From Paraspadella gotoi (lineage: Eukaryota; Chaetognatha), in contig CM119267.1 of assembly GCA_051294375.1 (NCBI GenBank), positions 19,853,546-19,917,545 of the forward strand: a DNA stretch of 64,000 bases, given 5' to 3'. Of this stretch, positions 30,210-40,808 are shown in pieces. The position numbers were made by a program, and so were the translations under genes. Each line of letters opens with the position of its first letter. Positions within the stretch are counted from its first letter, which is position 1. Below the pieces are notes generated by a model. The model had not been told where the DNA came from and made no database searches. It was given only the letters and a program-made list of their open reading frames with translations.

Positions 30210-30761
30210 TCATGAGTGTTCCTTTGACGTAAGCATGTCCATATAAGCTCCAGAAATGAGATCGTTCTCGACGATATTCAACTTCTCCATCAAGTCATTG
30301 GCGATTTTTTCGCCTTCCTTCAAGTCTTGATCATCGTTCATGACGACCTCGAGCTCCAAAAAAGCTCCGGGAAGACCCTCGACGCGATCCAGGTGCACAC
30401 GCGTTTGCCCCACCATGAAGAGATGGCGCACCTTCTTAACTTCGCCCATGACGCCCAACGAAGTAGACAAAACGGTTCTCAGAGAATCGGGATCTTCGAT
30501 TCTGGATTTCGAGTACTTGGACTCTTTGGGTCCTTCACGGTCGTTTCTGTTGTAGGCGATGAGCACGGCGTGGGTTAGGTCCGATTCTGGTTTCATTTGA
30601 TCTCTTTGATCTCTGAGTTTAAGTCTACCGTTGGGAACCTCGAAGAATGTGTCCCGTTGCTCCAAGACGACCGGCTTCGGATCGTCAGAAATTTTCGCCG
30701 CTAAACTTTTGGCGACTTCGAAATCTTCGGTTCGAGCCTTAATCTCCATATTCGACGGCAT
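30210..30761 (-). CDS. CYTH-domain protein, class IV adenylate cyclase (CyaB)-like
   Basis: Single exon, 183 aa, ATG 30761. The start MEIKAR is the family's charged first strand (ExKxR). RDTFFEVPNGRLKLRDQRDQ is the typical CyaB-like motif. HLDRVEGLPGAFLELEVVM supplies the later acidic strand of the triphosphate tunnel. CYTH enzymes bind triphosphates through a beta-barrel tunnel with paired acidic and basic residues; activities range from adenylate cyclase to thiamine triphosphatase and inorganic triphosphatase. The sequence looks closer to CyaB-like members than to vertebrate ThTPase, so I leave the substrate open. An acceptor (CGTTATTTTTAG, exon from 30788) lies 27 nt before the ATG, 175 bp after the REV3L stop. 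Confidence 0.82.
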   Translation of the reverse strand: MPSNMEIKARTEDFEVAKSLAAKISDDPKPVVLEQRDTFFEVPNGRLKLRDQRDQMKPESDLTHAVLIAYNRNDREGPKESKYSKSRIEDPDSLRTVLSTSLGVMGEVKKVRHLFMVGQTRVHLDRVEGLPGAFLELEVVMNDDQDLKEGEKIANDLMEKLNIVENDLISGAYMDMLTSKEHS

Positions 30762-30962
30762 TTTCAAAGAAGCCTTGAAGGTCAGAAGCTAAAAATAACG
30801 AAAGATTAAAATCCTATAAAACGGAAAATGTAAAAGTCGGTTTAAAAAATAAAAGTAGTTAAAATTTTTGTGTGCAATGTGTAGCTCTTGTCATTAACAG
30901 CCACATTCTGAAAAACGTTTGAGAGCCATAAATCTTTTCACCAGACATGTTATAACCATTAA

Positions 30963-33900
30963 TCACCAAATACCAGCCCCATCTATGTCGATATCGGCGG
31001 CGGCCATCGAAAGATTCTCAAATGCGGCGGTCGCGGTGGCGAGTCGGAACACTACGGGGCAATCGAAACTGAGGCAGACTTGCCTGCCACCCATCCAAGA
31101 CCCGTCTTTTCCGGCATTCTCGGGATTCCGACCGGAACAAGCGTGGCACGCCTCGCTGAGTAACTGCCGCTTTCGCTGTTCGTCACGCAAGGCCGCCGTC
31201 AGCGCCAAAACCGTCCGCTGCGGATCCGCGGCGCAGGAGGCGCAGAAACGCGTCTTAATTGTCTTTTCGGAACAAGTGGCGCAATGAGACGAGGCGAAAA
31301 ACTGGGATATGGTGGTCGGTGCCCGTGCGCCTGAGCGGAGCGGTGACGTCGGGAGTCGGCCGAGGCGCTGCAGGTGAACGCCGCCTTGATACACCTGGTC
31401 GTACCACGAGGTAACGTTAAGGTTCAAAAGGCCAAAAACTCGCTGAAGCGCCGGAATCAGTTGGCGGGTGATGTAGTAAGTGGTGTTGATAGTGAGATTG
31501 GGATCGCGGAGAAGCTGAAAAAACCACAGGAATCTAAACTAATCTTTTTTGGCCGTTTTTTAATTTTTTTATGCTAGTCTACCTCCAAAGGCGTTCGGAC
31601 CATCTTAATTAACGGCAAACCAGGCGCCCCGTTGACAATGACATACGGAACTCGTTCCCCCGCCCTCGGTTCCGCCCTCGGGTCAAGTCTTGTCCGTTGC
31701 TTAGCGATTTCCAAGGAGGGAACGCAAGCTCCGGGACGATAAAAACCCTGGCCGCGATATTCTTTGGCGATGATGAGATCCTAAGATAAAGAAGTAAAAT
31801 ATAATAGAAATATTTTTCTTACTGATCTGAGACTGATCTCCTTACTTGTATCGGGACCCGACCGTCCACGAGTTTCGCCATCTGGCGTTGAACGTAGCTT
31901 TTTACTAGAGAAACGTCTTTAGTTCGAAAAAGAATTTTCAGAGCAGATTCCAAAACTTTGGAGACGACGGAACACCCGTCACGGCGAACCGTCTCTATCC
32001 CCTTCCCTGAGAAAAAAAAAAAGGTTCGTGAGATTGGCTTACAGCCACTTCAGAAGATTTAGAAAAAGTTACCTTCAAAAACCGGATCCTGGGACAATGA
32101 TTCTCTCATGTAGCCGCAGTATCTTTTTTTGGTCATCAGTACGCAAGCATCGTAACATTTTTCGAACTTTAATTTAATCTATAAAAAAAGAATTATGAGT
32201 CAAATCCAGATAATTATTTGTTTTATTTCAAGTTCATTCCCCTCACCGGCGGGGGATTCATCTTAGTGATGACAGCGGCTATTTCCTCGCCAATTTTGAA
32301 AGCTTCTTCCCTCGACCGATTCTTAAGTAGAACGAAAAGACTGTCTGTGTCACCATAAACAACGTGGGCGTTCCAACGTGGACTCCTCTCGACCACCTCG
32401 ATGGCCCGCTCCAAAGTCTCCCGGGACTTGGCTTTCATGGATATTGTATTTATTATCTTCATAATTATTTCGGTGATGTTTAAAAGGTGGCAATTTGTCA
32501 GAAGCTCACCGACGATGCTATCGCCCAACTCGACCAATGGCATCCTCCCCGAGTAGTTGGCGGCCGTGTAGCCAAAGGTCACGTTGGCAATCAGCTTCAA
32601 ACCCATTTGACGGTAATCCAAGACTTTTTTCAAAGTTGCGTCGCTTTTGTATTTTTTCATAGCTTGTTTCACCATAATTCTACGAAAAATGGGTCGAGTC
32701 ATGTAAGGAATCACCACATTTAATTTATTTAGAGATCGACAAACCTCGTGGACAGGATGGAACTGAGCATTTTGGGCAAGACTCCGACCCCACCAGATCG
32801 GTTTATAAAGGCGACGCCACCGGGAGAGATGTTGATATCTCTCTTAATTCGATCGAAGGTCTGACGTGGAACCGTCAGCCGGGTGGCCCCGAATTGAAAC
32901 TCCTCGTCGCTGCCAAGATGCTCAATACGACCTGGATATAAGGAAATAAGCAAGTTGCTAAAAACAAAATTTTACGTTCCAAAACCGCAAGTTGGGTCAT
33001 AGTTCTCACCCAAACAAGTCGAGTAACAGTAATTGTAGGCTATCATGATGGAAGGGTAAAGAGACTGAAAATCTAGAACGATGACGGGATCGGTATAGAA
33101 CTTTGACTCCGGTTCGAGATTCAAAGGAATAACGACTGGAGCTTTCGCTTTTGCGCGCTGAAAAAAAAAAATTGAAATTATTTAATCTTTAACTTACAAA
33201 TTGTATTTTGACTTTCTTTTTGCTATTTAAAATAGTTTAGAGATGAAACGAAAAATTCGTTGGAACAGCAATTTTATTTTTAATATTGTATGTTTCGACT
33301 CATAGTGGTACGAGTCTTCATGATGAAGACTCGTATTAAAAATAAAATTGCTATTCCAAAGAATTTTTCGTTTCATCTCTAAACTTACAAATTTAAATAA
33401 TTAATAATTTTTAGAGATAAATAATTCGAAACCAAACCAAATAAAACATTAATCAACCTACGAGCTCACCTGTTCGACGGAAGGCGAAACCAAAACGTAA
33501 TTTCGCGGTTTTGCGAATCGGAACATCATGGATTCGACGCGGAACTGGGTACCGCGAGTGAGAACGTCGTGAAACATGATCCCAAAGACTCGTGCCATCT
33601 CAGACGTAGAGGAAATCAAATCGAGCTGTAATAATAGCCGAAGATTTCCGACGGCTCTCGTCATGTAATAAGAAAAAACTAAGCCCTTTAGTTCTAAGGA
33701 CCCACAGCCGTAAAAGGCGGAGAGGGTAGAGAATTGGTAGCAAGGCACGCGTTCGTGGAGTATGTGGTAGACGGCGTTTTCGAACGTATAATTGTTTAAC
33801 GTAAGACTGTACTTTATAGTTCTCCATCCGCATAACATTATGCGCCCTGGAACGGTATAGTAGCTTTGCCAATCAGTGCTTAGATTAATCCTCGTTTCAG

Positions 33901-35382
33901 CGTCTTCTTTCTTTCGCCTCGCCTGCCTTTTGGCCTCCAGGTGAAAAGAAGCGCGCGAAAGTGAACTTTGCAGGTTTCGATTTAAATAGACGCCTAAAAG
34001 AAAATGAACATTGAACAAATTTTACAGAATAACAGATAGCTGTATCATACTGTGATAGATTGAAAATTCGATCGCCGTAAAAATTGACTTAATATATAAA
34101 AATAAACATTCACCTCTTTGAAGCAAAAATCCCCACGAGAGCATCTCGATTTCCCATCCCACGAGAACGTCGGGATCCCAACTTCTAACGAGGAACTCCA
34201 AGGCGTCAAAGAGTTGTTCCTCGGCCTCGACGGAGAGGGCGCTGAACTGAGGCCCCGTGGCGAAGTTAGTCTTTATCTGCTCCATTTGGTGTCGTAACGT
34301 TGATCCAGAGGGAGCCACCAAAATCCAGCCGCTCAAATTAGGTTCAGTTCCTGCGACGGTAAAACTAGGAGCGTCGGTCTTGAGACTGAAGAACACTGTA
34401 AACAAAACCTGTCAGCACCTTAAAATATTAATCGTATTCAATACATACATAAATCTCACATTCACGAGGATTTTACCAGCGCTAATGCAGTCGTGTTCCG
34501 GATCAGGATTCAAATCTCCCCGGCAGACGACGTGAACCTCTAGACTCATGACAGTGATGTGAGACGCATGGTGAACGGCCTTTACTTCACCAAAAGCTGT
34601 TTCTTGATTCACTTTAAAACCAAACGCGCCGGCCAGCGTCGGACCCTCTATGCCAGATTGATCAATGGCGTTATTCGAAGCGATTCCGAGAAATGACTCC
34701 GGTTGACAAAATTCGCCAGAGGGAAGATCGCCATTCTCGTTAGAGTCTGATTTTATTTTCAGAAATCCATTCTCTCTTCCCCACTTGGTGGCCTGACGAC
34801 GGGAAGGGGGCTTGATAGCCGGCACGAATCGGTTGTTTTTACTCCTACTGGCGCCGCCCTCGGCGTCTTGAAGGTGGCGAAAAAGGCTCAGGCCCGCCAT
34901 GGTTCCATGTTCTTCCAAGTCCGCCATGGACCTTATACCTCTGCCCAAGGCCGCAGAATCCGAAACGTCTCTCGGATTTGAGAAGAAGGCGTCCTGGTGT
35001 AAATCGAAACGAAGATCGAGGGTCGAGGATCTTTCTACTGTTCTTCTCGAAGGGGGCTTGTCCAAGCGACAAAAGCGGCGACATGGCGAACGCGGTTGGC
35101 GCGTTGGCCTCGACGTTTCTGGCGCCTTCTTGACATCTCTTATGAGAGTCTCATCCAAGTAAGAGTTGGACGCTCGGCTTCGTTTAAAAACCGGATCATC
35201 ATAATCATCGTGAGAGGTCGTTGACATCCCCGACGGTGAACCAGAAGGAACTAACGTCGACTGACTAGAGGAGGGAGAGGTCGTTTTTGAGTCGAATGCT
35301 AGACGCTGAAGAACGTCAATACCCTTCGCTGCGTCGTATTCCATTTCAATACAGGGCTTCCCATTTTGCAGCTTGATGAAAA
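30963..35382 (-). CDS. REV3L: DNA polymerase zeta catalytic subunit, N-terminal domain not found
   Basis: Multi-exon family-B polymerase for translesion synthesis (with REV7, REV1). Exons include about 34477-35382, 34100-34410, 33470-33995, 33008-33160, 32750-32935 and 32240-32685, then several more down to 30963. Motifs: [36 protein letters not shown] (exo-like region), [18 protein letters not shown] (motif A), [20 protein letters not shown] (motif B), [12 protein letters not shown] (motif C). The C-terminal Cys clusters CATCSEKT...FCASC and ACHACSG...CLSFDC form the zinc and Fe-S modules. Upstream of the low-complexity segment there is no trace of the conserved REV3L N-terminal domain; the first in-frame Met is at 35344, and the MLX 3' end begins at 35628. 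Polymerase core looks intact. Confidence 0.9.
33235..33384. repeat. Fold-back (MITE-like) element in a REV3L intron
   Basis: Arms of about 50 bp (left from 33235, GTTTAGAGATGAAACGAAAA; right ending 33384) are inverted repeats with two mismatches. The loop holds a second perfect palindrome, ACGAGTCTTCATGATGAAGA..., at 33310-33334. No clear target duplication could be read. Confidence 0.75.
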
Positions 35383-35627
35383 AATATAACAACAAATAGT
35401 TAACAGTGAAAATGTAATAAAAAATAAAAACTAGAAAAGTGTGCTTTCGTAGATGTATCTTTATTTCGTTTCGATACAAGGGGACTTTGTCAAAAATAAT
35501 TAATATTAAAGCATCTGTACTTTGGACAATGGACATCCTTTTCACTGAGAGGACGACAAAAATAATAAGAATTAAAACAGATACATGTCCCCTATCAGAA
35601 ATACAGTTTGAGAACAATGACTTTTGA

Positions 35628-38600
35628 CTAAGATGATATTCCGTCGACAGCGGGCGTTGTGGGTCGCGTAAACAGCCGTTGAAGAATAGTCGAGAGTTTA
35701 TGGTGCATCGACTGTGGAGCACAATGTTCCTCTAACCATCTTATAACACCTAAGATTTAACGACGGGCAGCTATTTATACTAAGTAACCTAACCTTTTCT
35801 CCCCGAAAAAATTACGCAAGGCACTACCTGAAGATAATTCGACAAAACTGTGAACTCCGACTAACGAATCAAATGAGGTAAACAAGGATTCCAGCAGTTC
35901 CGTGAAAATCGTGAATTTAGCTTCTTGTATGGCAAGGTTGGTTCGTTGACTTTGAACATGCCGTTCTTCTGCCTGAGCAGAGATTATTGCTACTAGTTAT
36001 TAAAATCCTAAAATGTTACTTAAAAACCTTTAAAATTTAGTGATCTCGCCAGACGTTACTATCATAGAAAATTAATGAAAAAGTTTAGAAAAAAAAAGAA
36101 TGATTGATGCGATAACGAATTATTGATGTAATAAAAATTGATTGATTGATGTAATAGTAATTAATCATTTGATGTAATAATAATTGATCGATTGATGTAA
36201 TAGTAATTAATTGATTGATATAATAATTGATTAATTGATGTAATAATTGATTTATTAATATAATAATAATTGATTGATATAAAAATAATTTATTGATTGA
36301 TGTGATAATAATTTAATGACGCGATGATAACCAAATATTGATGCTATCATCACAGAGGAATGAAACCCGGAAACAGAGGAAAGGATTAAGGAAGAGGATT
36401 CCGGAAGAGGAAGAAGATTCTGGAATGATTTCGAATGGGATTTTGGAAGCCAAATCCAGAAAAGGAACAATAGTTTCCGGAAGAGGAAAAGAAGGTTCCA
36501 GAAGAGGAAGAGGAGGATTCCGGAAGAGGAATCTGGCTTCGTCTACTTACCCTTTATAAATAGCCTCTGTTTCTGCTTTGATTCACTCTGTCTAAAAATT
36601 GACACCGTCTTCATGTCTATTTTCTGAGAATAAAATTCCACTTTGGTTTCATATAGAAATCCCTGTCTGTTTACTTAAATGTGGTGACAGGAGTGGACTC
36701 GACTCACCACGTCTCCAAGAAGAATCAAGCCTTACCTCGACCACACAACCCCTAAAGAAAATGGACTACACCTCTGCCCCCGCCATTCCTCCAGCCAAGC
36801 CAGGATGGAACCTTTTCCAGTGGAAAAAAGGGGCTGCGGCACAATCAACTGACGCCGCAAGCACAGAAGACGGTAGCAGTGCCCGGGACAAAGTGGAGTT
36901 CAAAACATTCAAGCTGGATGGAGCTCTAAGGGATCACTGCCAATTGGACAATGACCAGGCGGAAATCACCCGCCAAATCTTAAAGATCGTCAATGACGTC
37001 AACCAGCAGACACAACAAAATCTTGATAACTTGAGCCAAAGAGTCAAAGACAGTGAAGCAGGCCTTGGCTCAAAGCTGGATAAACTCAAAGACATGATGA
37101 AGACTCTGATATCTTGGCGCAACAACCAAGACCCCAACACCATAAAGGCTGGACAACTCCGTGCTACTGGACTGCAAAATCAACCCCATGATGCCTTTGC
37201 GGGACAACCTCTTGGCAAGATGGAATCTGAAAGCAAAAGGAGTGACCCACCCTCCTATACTCTAGTCGATCATCCCATCAGGCTTGAGAAAAGGAGGGCT
37301 GATGAATCACCACAAGACTTTCTACGCAGCTTCTATGAGGCTTTTAAGGACTCTCCAGCCCAAGACAAAATCGACCAGCAATTACGAGCCCTACTGGCGC
37401 GAGACAAGATTGCCAGCCAGTTCATAGAACCTATCGACCAATCTATGTGGCTAGGACTTTGTGCACTCTGCAAAGAATCATCAGTGAGCATCACAGAAGC
37501 ACTTGCTGAAGCCAAAATTGAAGTTAATCCACAAGTACATGCCAAATATGGGCTTGCCCTTGTCAACGAAGCAAAGGAGAACTTCGAAACTGTCAGGGAG
37601 AAGGACAGAGCCTCCATCCCAGACTTTGTCGCCCAAATAATTTATATAATAATTTAATAATTTAATAATTTATATAATGATAACCAAATGATTGATGTGA
37701 TGATAATCATTCATCGTAAACAAAACATGCGTGTATGAGTGAAAGAGAGAAAGAAAAAAAAACAAAAAAATTAGACGAATCAGAAGAAGCAACGACGGAA
37801 AAAAAGAGCGACATATAATTAAGAGAGAGAAATAGAGGAAAGCTAAACAGCCTTTTACACACTTTTACAATTTGTAATGGTAAAGAAGCGTGATAACGAC
37901 GACAATGGTCACAAAATAGTAGAGCCGATCCTCTCACCAAATCGGGCTTTAGCAGGTCTGGCGAGATAAAAATTAAAAAAATGGATATCTTGCAAACCTG
38001 CTTAGCCTCCTTGAGCATCTGTTGATAATGATCCTTCATAATCTTTAGCCCAGTTACTTCTTTCCTCATCATCTCCAGCTCCTCCTCCTGCCGCTTGGCT
38101 TCTTTCTCCAACCACTGCGCGTAATCGATGGATCGTTGCAGCACCGCGGCCTTGGACGGTTTGGACGGCATCAAATCTGCCGGTGCTTCTGTCTCTCCGT
38201 CCATCATGTAGCCGTTAAGGGTAGGAACCAATGCTACCAAGTCATCATATCTAACATAACGAGGCACTGTCGAGATGAGAATGCAAGACGCAAGTCCAAA
38301 TATCGAAGAATCTCTGACTCACCCTTTCTTGATTTGATCTCGCCGCATCTGTTCGGCCTTGGTGTGTTTCTCACGCCGCAGGTCTTTCTGATGTTTCTTC
38401 GCGTCCGAGTCGGAATCGTCAGCGTCGGTATTGTGGGCGGAGGAGGCCGACGAAAGCGCCCGACTGCTTCCTCCGCTCGGAAGAATCTGCGAAGTGGAAG
38501 AGGAAGTAGAACACGAGTGGAATTTTAAATTTTGAAACAGGAGAAGGCAAACCTGGGAGGCGTTGTCAGTGACAACGATAATGCTATCGTCCGAGTTTTC

Positions 38601-38672
38601 CACTTTTAATCTTTCTATTTTTAGTTTAAAGGATTTGGAGGGAGAAGAGTTCGGGGAATGATTGGCAGCCAT
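35628..38672 (-). CDS. MLX: MAX-like protein X (bHLHZip)
   Basis: Five exons (38553-38672, 38323-38486, 37998-38250, about 35794-35972, 35628-35742). The basic helix-loop-helix leucine zipper reads REKHTKAEQMRRDQIKKGYD, ...AAVLQRSIDYAQWLEKEAKR..., MKDHYQQMLKEAKQ. The C-terminal dimerisation/cytoplasmic-localisation domain reads FTELLESLFTSFDSLVGVHS and RWLEEHCAPQSMHHKLS. Both halves match MLX, the E-box-binding partner of MondoA/ChREBP in nutrient-responsive transcription. Exon 4 may end at 35828 or 35794; only the longer choice keeps the frame into the last exon through a 51-bp intron. The 2-kb intron 3 (35973-37997) contains a complete inserted element. Confidence 0.9.
36043..37967. mobile_element. 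ATCTCGCCAGAC-ended dispersed element, copy 1 (MLX intron 3)
   Basis: 1925 bp bounded by ATCTCGCCAGAC (36043-36054) and its reverse complement GTCTGGCGAGAT (37956-37967). Subterminal sequence next to the left end (GTTACTATCATAGAAAATTA) and the block at 37735-37830 match copy 2 at 55758-56462 in inverted orientation. The interior has AT-rich tandem repeats (ATTGATTGATGTAATAATA, 36105-36345) interrupted by a gag-like fragment. Short subterminal inverted repeats plus central minisatellite are typical of Helentron/HINE or MITE elements; class is inferred. No transposase or helicase is encoded. Confidence 0.75.
36360..37657 (+). mobile_element. Truncated LTR-retrotransposon 5' region with gag-like ORF
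   Basis: A GGAAGAGGAAG-rich tract (36360-36540) and an LTR-end-like stretch with AATAAAATTCC (about 36630) lead to TGGTGACAGGAG at 36682, the form of a tRNA primer-binding site. An open frame then runs to 37657. Its likely Met is at 36761, giving about 298 aa. The product is hydrophilic and Lys/Glu/Gln-rich, with a coiled-coil-like stretch (QQTQQNLDNLSQRVKDSEAG) and the segment RADESPQDFLRSFYEAF, which resembles the capsid part of Metaviridae-type Gag. The frame ends in AT repeat; no zinc knuckle, protease or pol is present, so this is a broken copy nested in the element at 36043-37967. Assignment is by context. Confidence 0.65.
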
Positions 38673-38856
38673 TTTCCTTTCGGTCCCGGGAATAACTTTA
38701 GGTTACATGATTGACGTATAACAAAATAAAAGACTAAAAGGCGTGGCATTTCACCGATTTTATTGTTTCGGATACCCATTGATTTATAAGATCACCAGGG
38801 TTTTAAGAATAAAGATCGGTCAATCACAGCAGTATTATAGCAGAACAGTTTTAGAT

Positions 38857-40731
38857 TTAGCAGTTTTCTAACAGGACGGCGATGCCTTGGCCGCCGCCAA
38901 TGCATGCCGTTCCGACGGCATATTTCAATTTTTTTCTTCGAATGTGGTGCACAAGATTAGCGGTTATTCGGCTTCCGGACGCTCCTATTTGAAAAAAAAA
39001 ATACGTACAAAAATCTAAAAAATATTTGATTATAAGGAAAATAAGCTAAAAGCTGCCTTACCTAAGGGGTGTCCTAATGCAATCGCACCGCCGTTTACAT
39101 TTGTCTTCGCCGGATCAAGCTCTAAGGCCTGCACAAATTATAATAAATTAGATGATATAATAGACCATTTAAAATTCGTAGCCGTTAGCGCGAATTCGAA
39201 TTCCAATTTATATAATATTAATTGAAATCGGTAATAATTGATTTACTTTTTGAACGCTGAGGAACTGGGCTGCAAAAGCTTCGTTGACTTCAACAACATC
39301 AACTTGTCCCAAAGAAACATCGCAGGCCTTGAGCATCTTTTGAACAGCCGGAACTGGACCGATTCCCATAATAGTTGGATCACAACCGGCTATTCCGTAC
39401 CTGTAATTGTTTCAATTTTATTTTAAAATGAAATTAAGATAATTATTTAATATGTTGAGTATTGGTAATGACTGATTTCTCAACATATCAAATAATAATA
39501 TATCTAAAATATATGATAAATATTGATGGAATTGAATTTGTAAGACACTAAACTTACCCAACAAGTCTGGCCAATGGTTTAAGGTTGTGCTTAGAAAGGG
39601 CGTCTTCGCTGGCAAGAATAACAGCCGAAGCTCCATCACAGACCCCGGAGGCGCTCGCTGCAGTGACGGTGCCGTCTTTTTTGAAGACAGGCGGAAGTTT
39701 CGCCATTGACTCAACGGACACATCCGGACGAGGATGCTCGTCCACATCGAAAGAGACCGGACCTATTAAAATTCATCCTTCGAATGAGAAGGAATTTAAA
39801 TAATACGCCAAATAATCTACTATACCCTTTTTGGATTTAAGTTCAATAGGGGCCATTTCATCTTTGAACGCTCCGGCTTTATGAGCAGCCGCCCATCGAT
39901 GCTGCGTTTGAACGGCATATTTATCACAGTCGTCTCTGAAGTTAACGTTAAACGTAAGTGAACTAGCCGGTTTAATTTAAAATAAATTAAAATCAACCTG
40001 CTGATTTCGTATTTAACGGCCAAATTTTCAGCGGTGACGCCCATTGGTGTCTTCACATGAAGATCGGTAAGACCAGACCACAAAGTATCTTCCATAACAA
40101 GGTCTGTACCGAGACGGACACCAAAACGGGCATCTCGAACGGCGAAAGGACATTGGCTCATGTTTTCGGTTCCGCCTTACGGGATTCAACAAGGTAAAAC
40201 AAGAAATAAATCACGTTCTTCAACAGGGATATTTAGATTTGTTTAATGTAGCTTTAACGTATGTAGTTCGTTTTTTGTTTTGCTCAACGTTTTATATTTA
40301 AGCATTAGAGCATTACCTGTAAGAACGACGGAAGACTCTCCCAACATAATTTCATGGGCTCCATTTACGATGGACTGGAAACCTGAGCCGCAGAGTCTAT
40401 TGACATTTAATGAAGGAGTGTCCATCTTGCAACCTACTCGAAGCGCGACATGACGCGAAATGTAAGCCGCATCACGTGAAGATTGAATTACATTTCCGAT
40501 ACAGACAGAGTCTATCGCATCAGCCGGAACATTGCCAGCCTGCATGGCGGCACGAGCGGCAACCTGAAAACAAAAAAATGTAAACGATTTAAATGAAGAA
40601 GGGGAAGTGTGCTTTAAAAAAATCCTTACCTCCTGTAGGTCCGTGGCGCTCATGCCTTTTAATTTTCCGCCATATGCTCCGAATGCGGTTCTCTTGGCTG
40701 CAACTATAAAAATCCCTCTTGCTAGCGCCAT
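38857..40731 (-). CDS. ACAA2: 3-ketoacyl-CoA thiolase, mitochondrial type
   Basis: Eight exons (40630-40731, 40317-40563, 39998-40175, 39826-39935, 39558-39762, 39247-39400, 39062-39128, 38857-38984) give 396 aa, one short of human ACAA2. The start [20 protein letters not shown] is uncleaved-targeting-like. The catalytic Cys lies in [14 protein letters not shown], the His in NEAFAAQF and [16 protein letters not shown], and the second Cys in ACIGGGQG. It performs the last, thiolytic step of beta-oxidation in the mitochondrial matrix. All thiolase catalytic residues are visible. A 3' splice acceptor (TTAATTTCAG, exon from 40757) lies 26 nt before the ATG and 51 bp after the DALRD3 stop codon. 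Confidence 0.96.
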
Positions 40732-40808
40732 TTTTCTGGCAATATTTCACAGAAACACTGAAATTAAGGAGAATTTATGACGTTCAACTCTCTATACGTA
40801 TGACGTGT

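Noticed and set aside
35385-35722. REV3L reading frame extended upstream to 35722
   Set aside because: The extension is Ile/Phe-rich, contains no REV3L N-terminal motif, and overlaps the MLX last exon; an acceptor at about 35383 fits better.
36599-37657. Host gene on plus strand inside MLX intron
   Set aside because: PBS-like sequence, LTR-end-like AATAAA region, gag-like composition and abrupt end in AT repeat fit a truncated retrotransposon better.
36038-37972. CACTA-type transposon (TAGTG beside the element end)
   Set aside because: TAGTG reads inward from the end rather than CACTA, and the other end has AAAAA; ends do not match CACTA structure.
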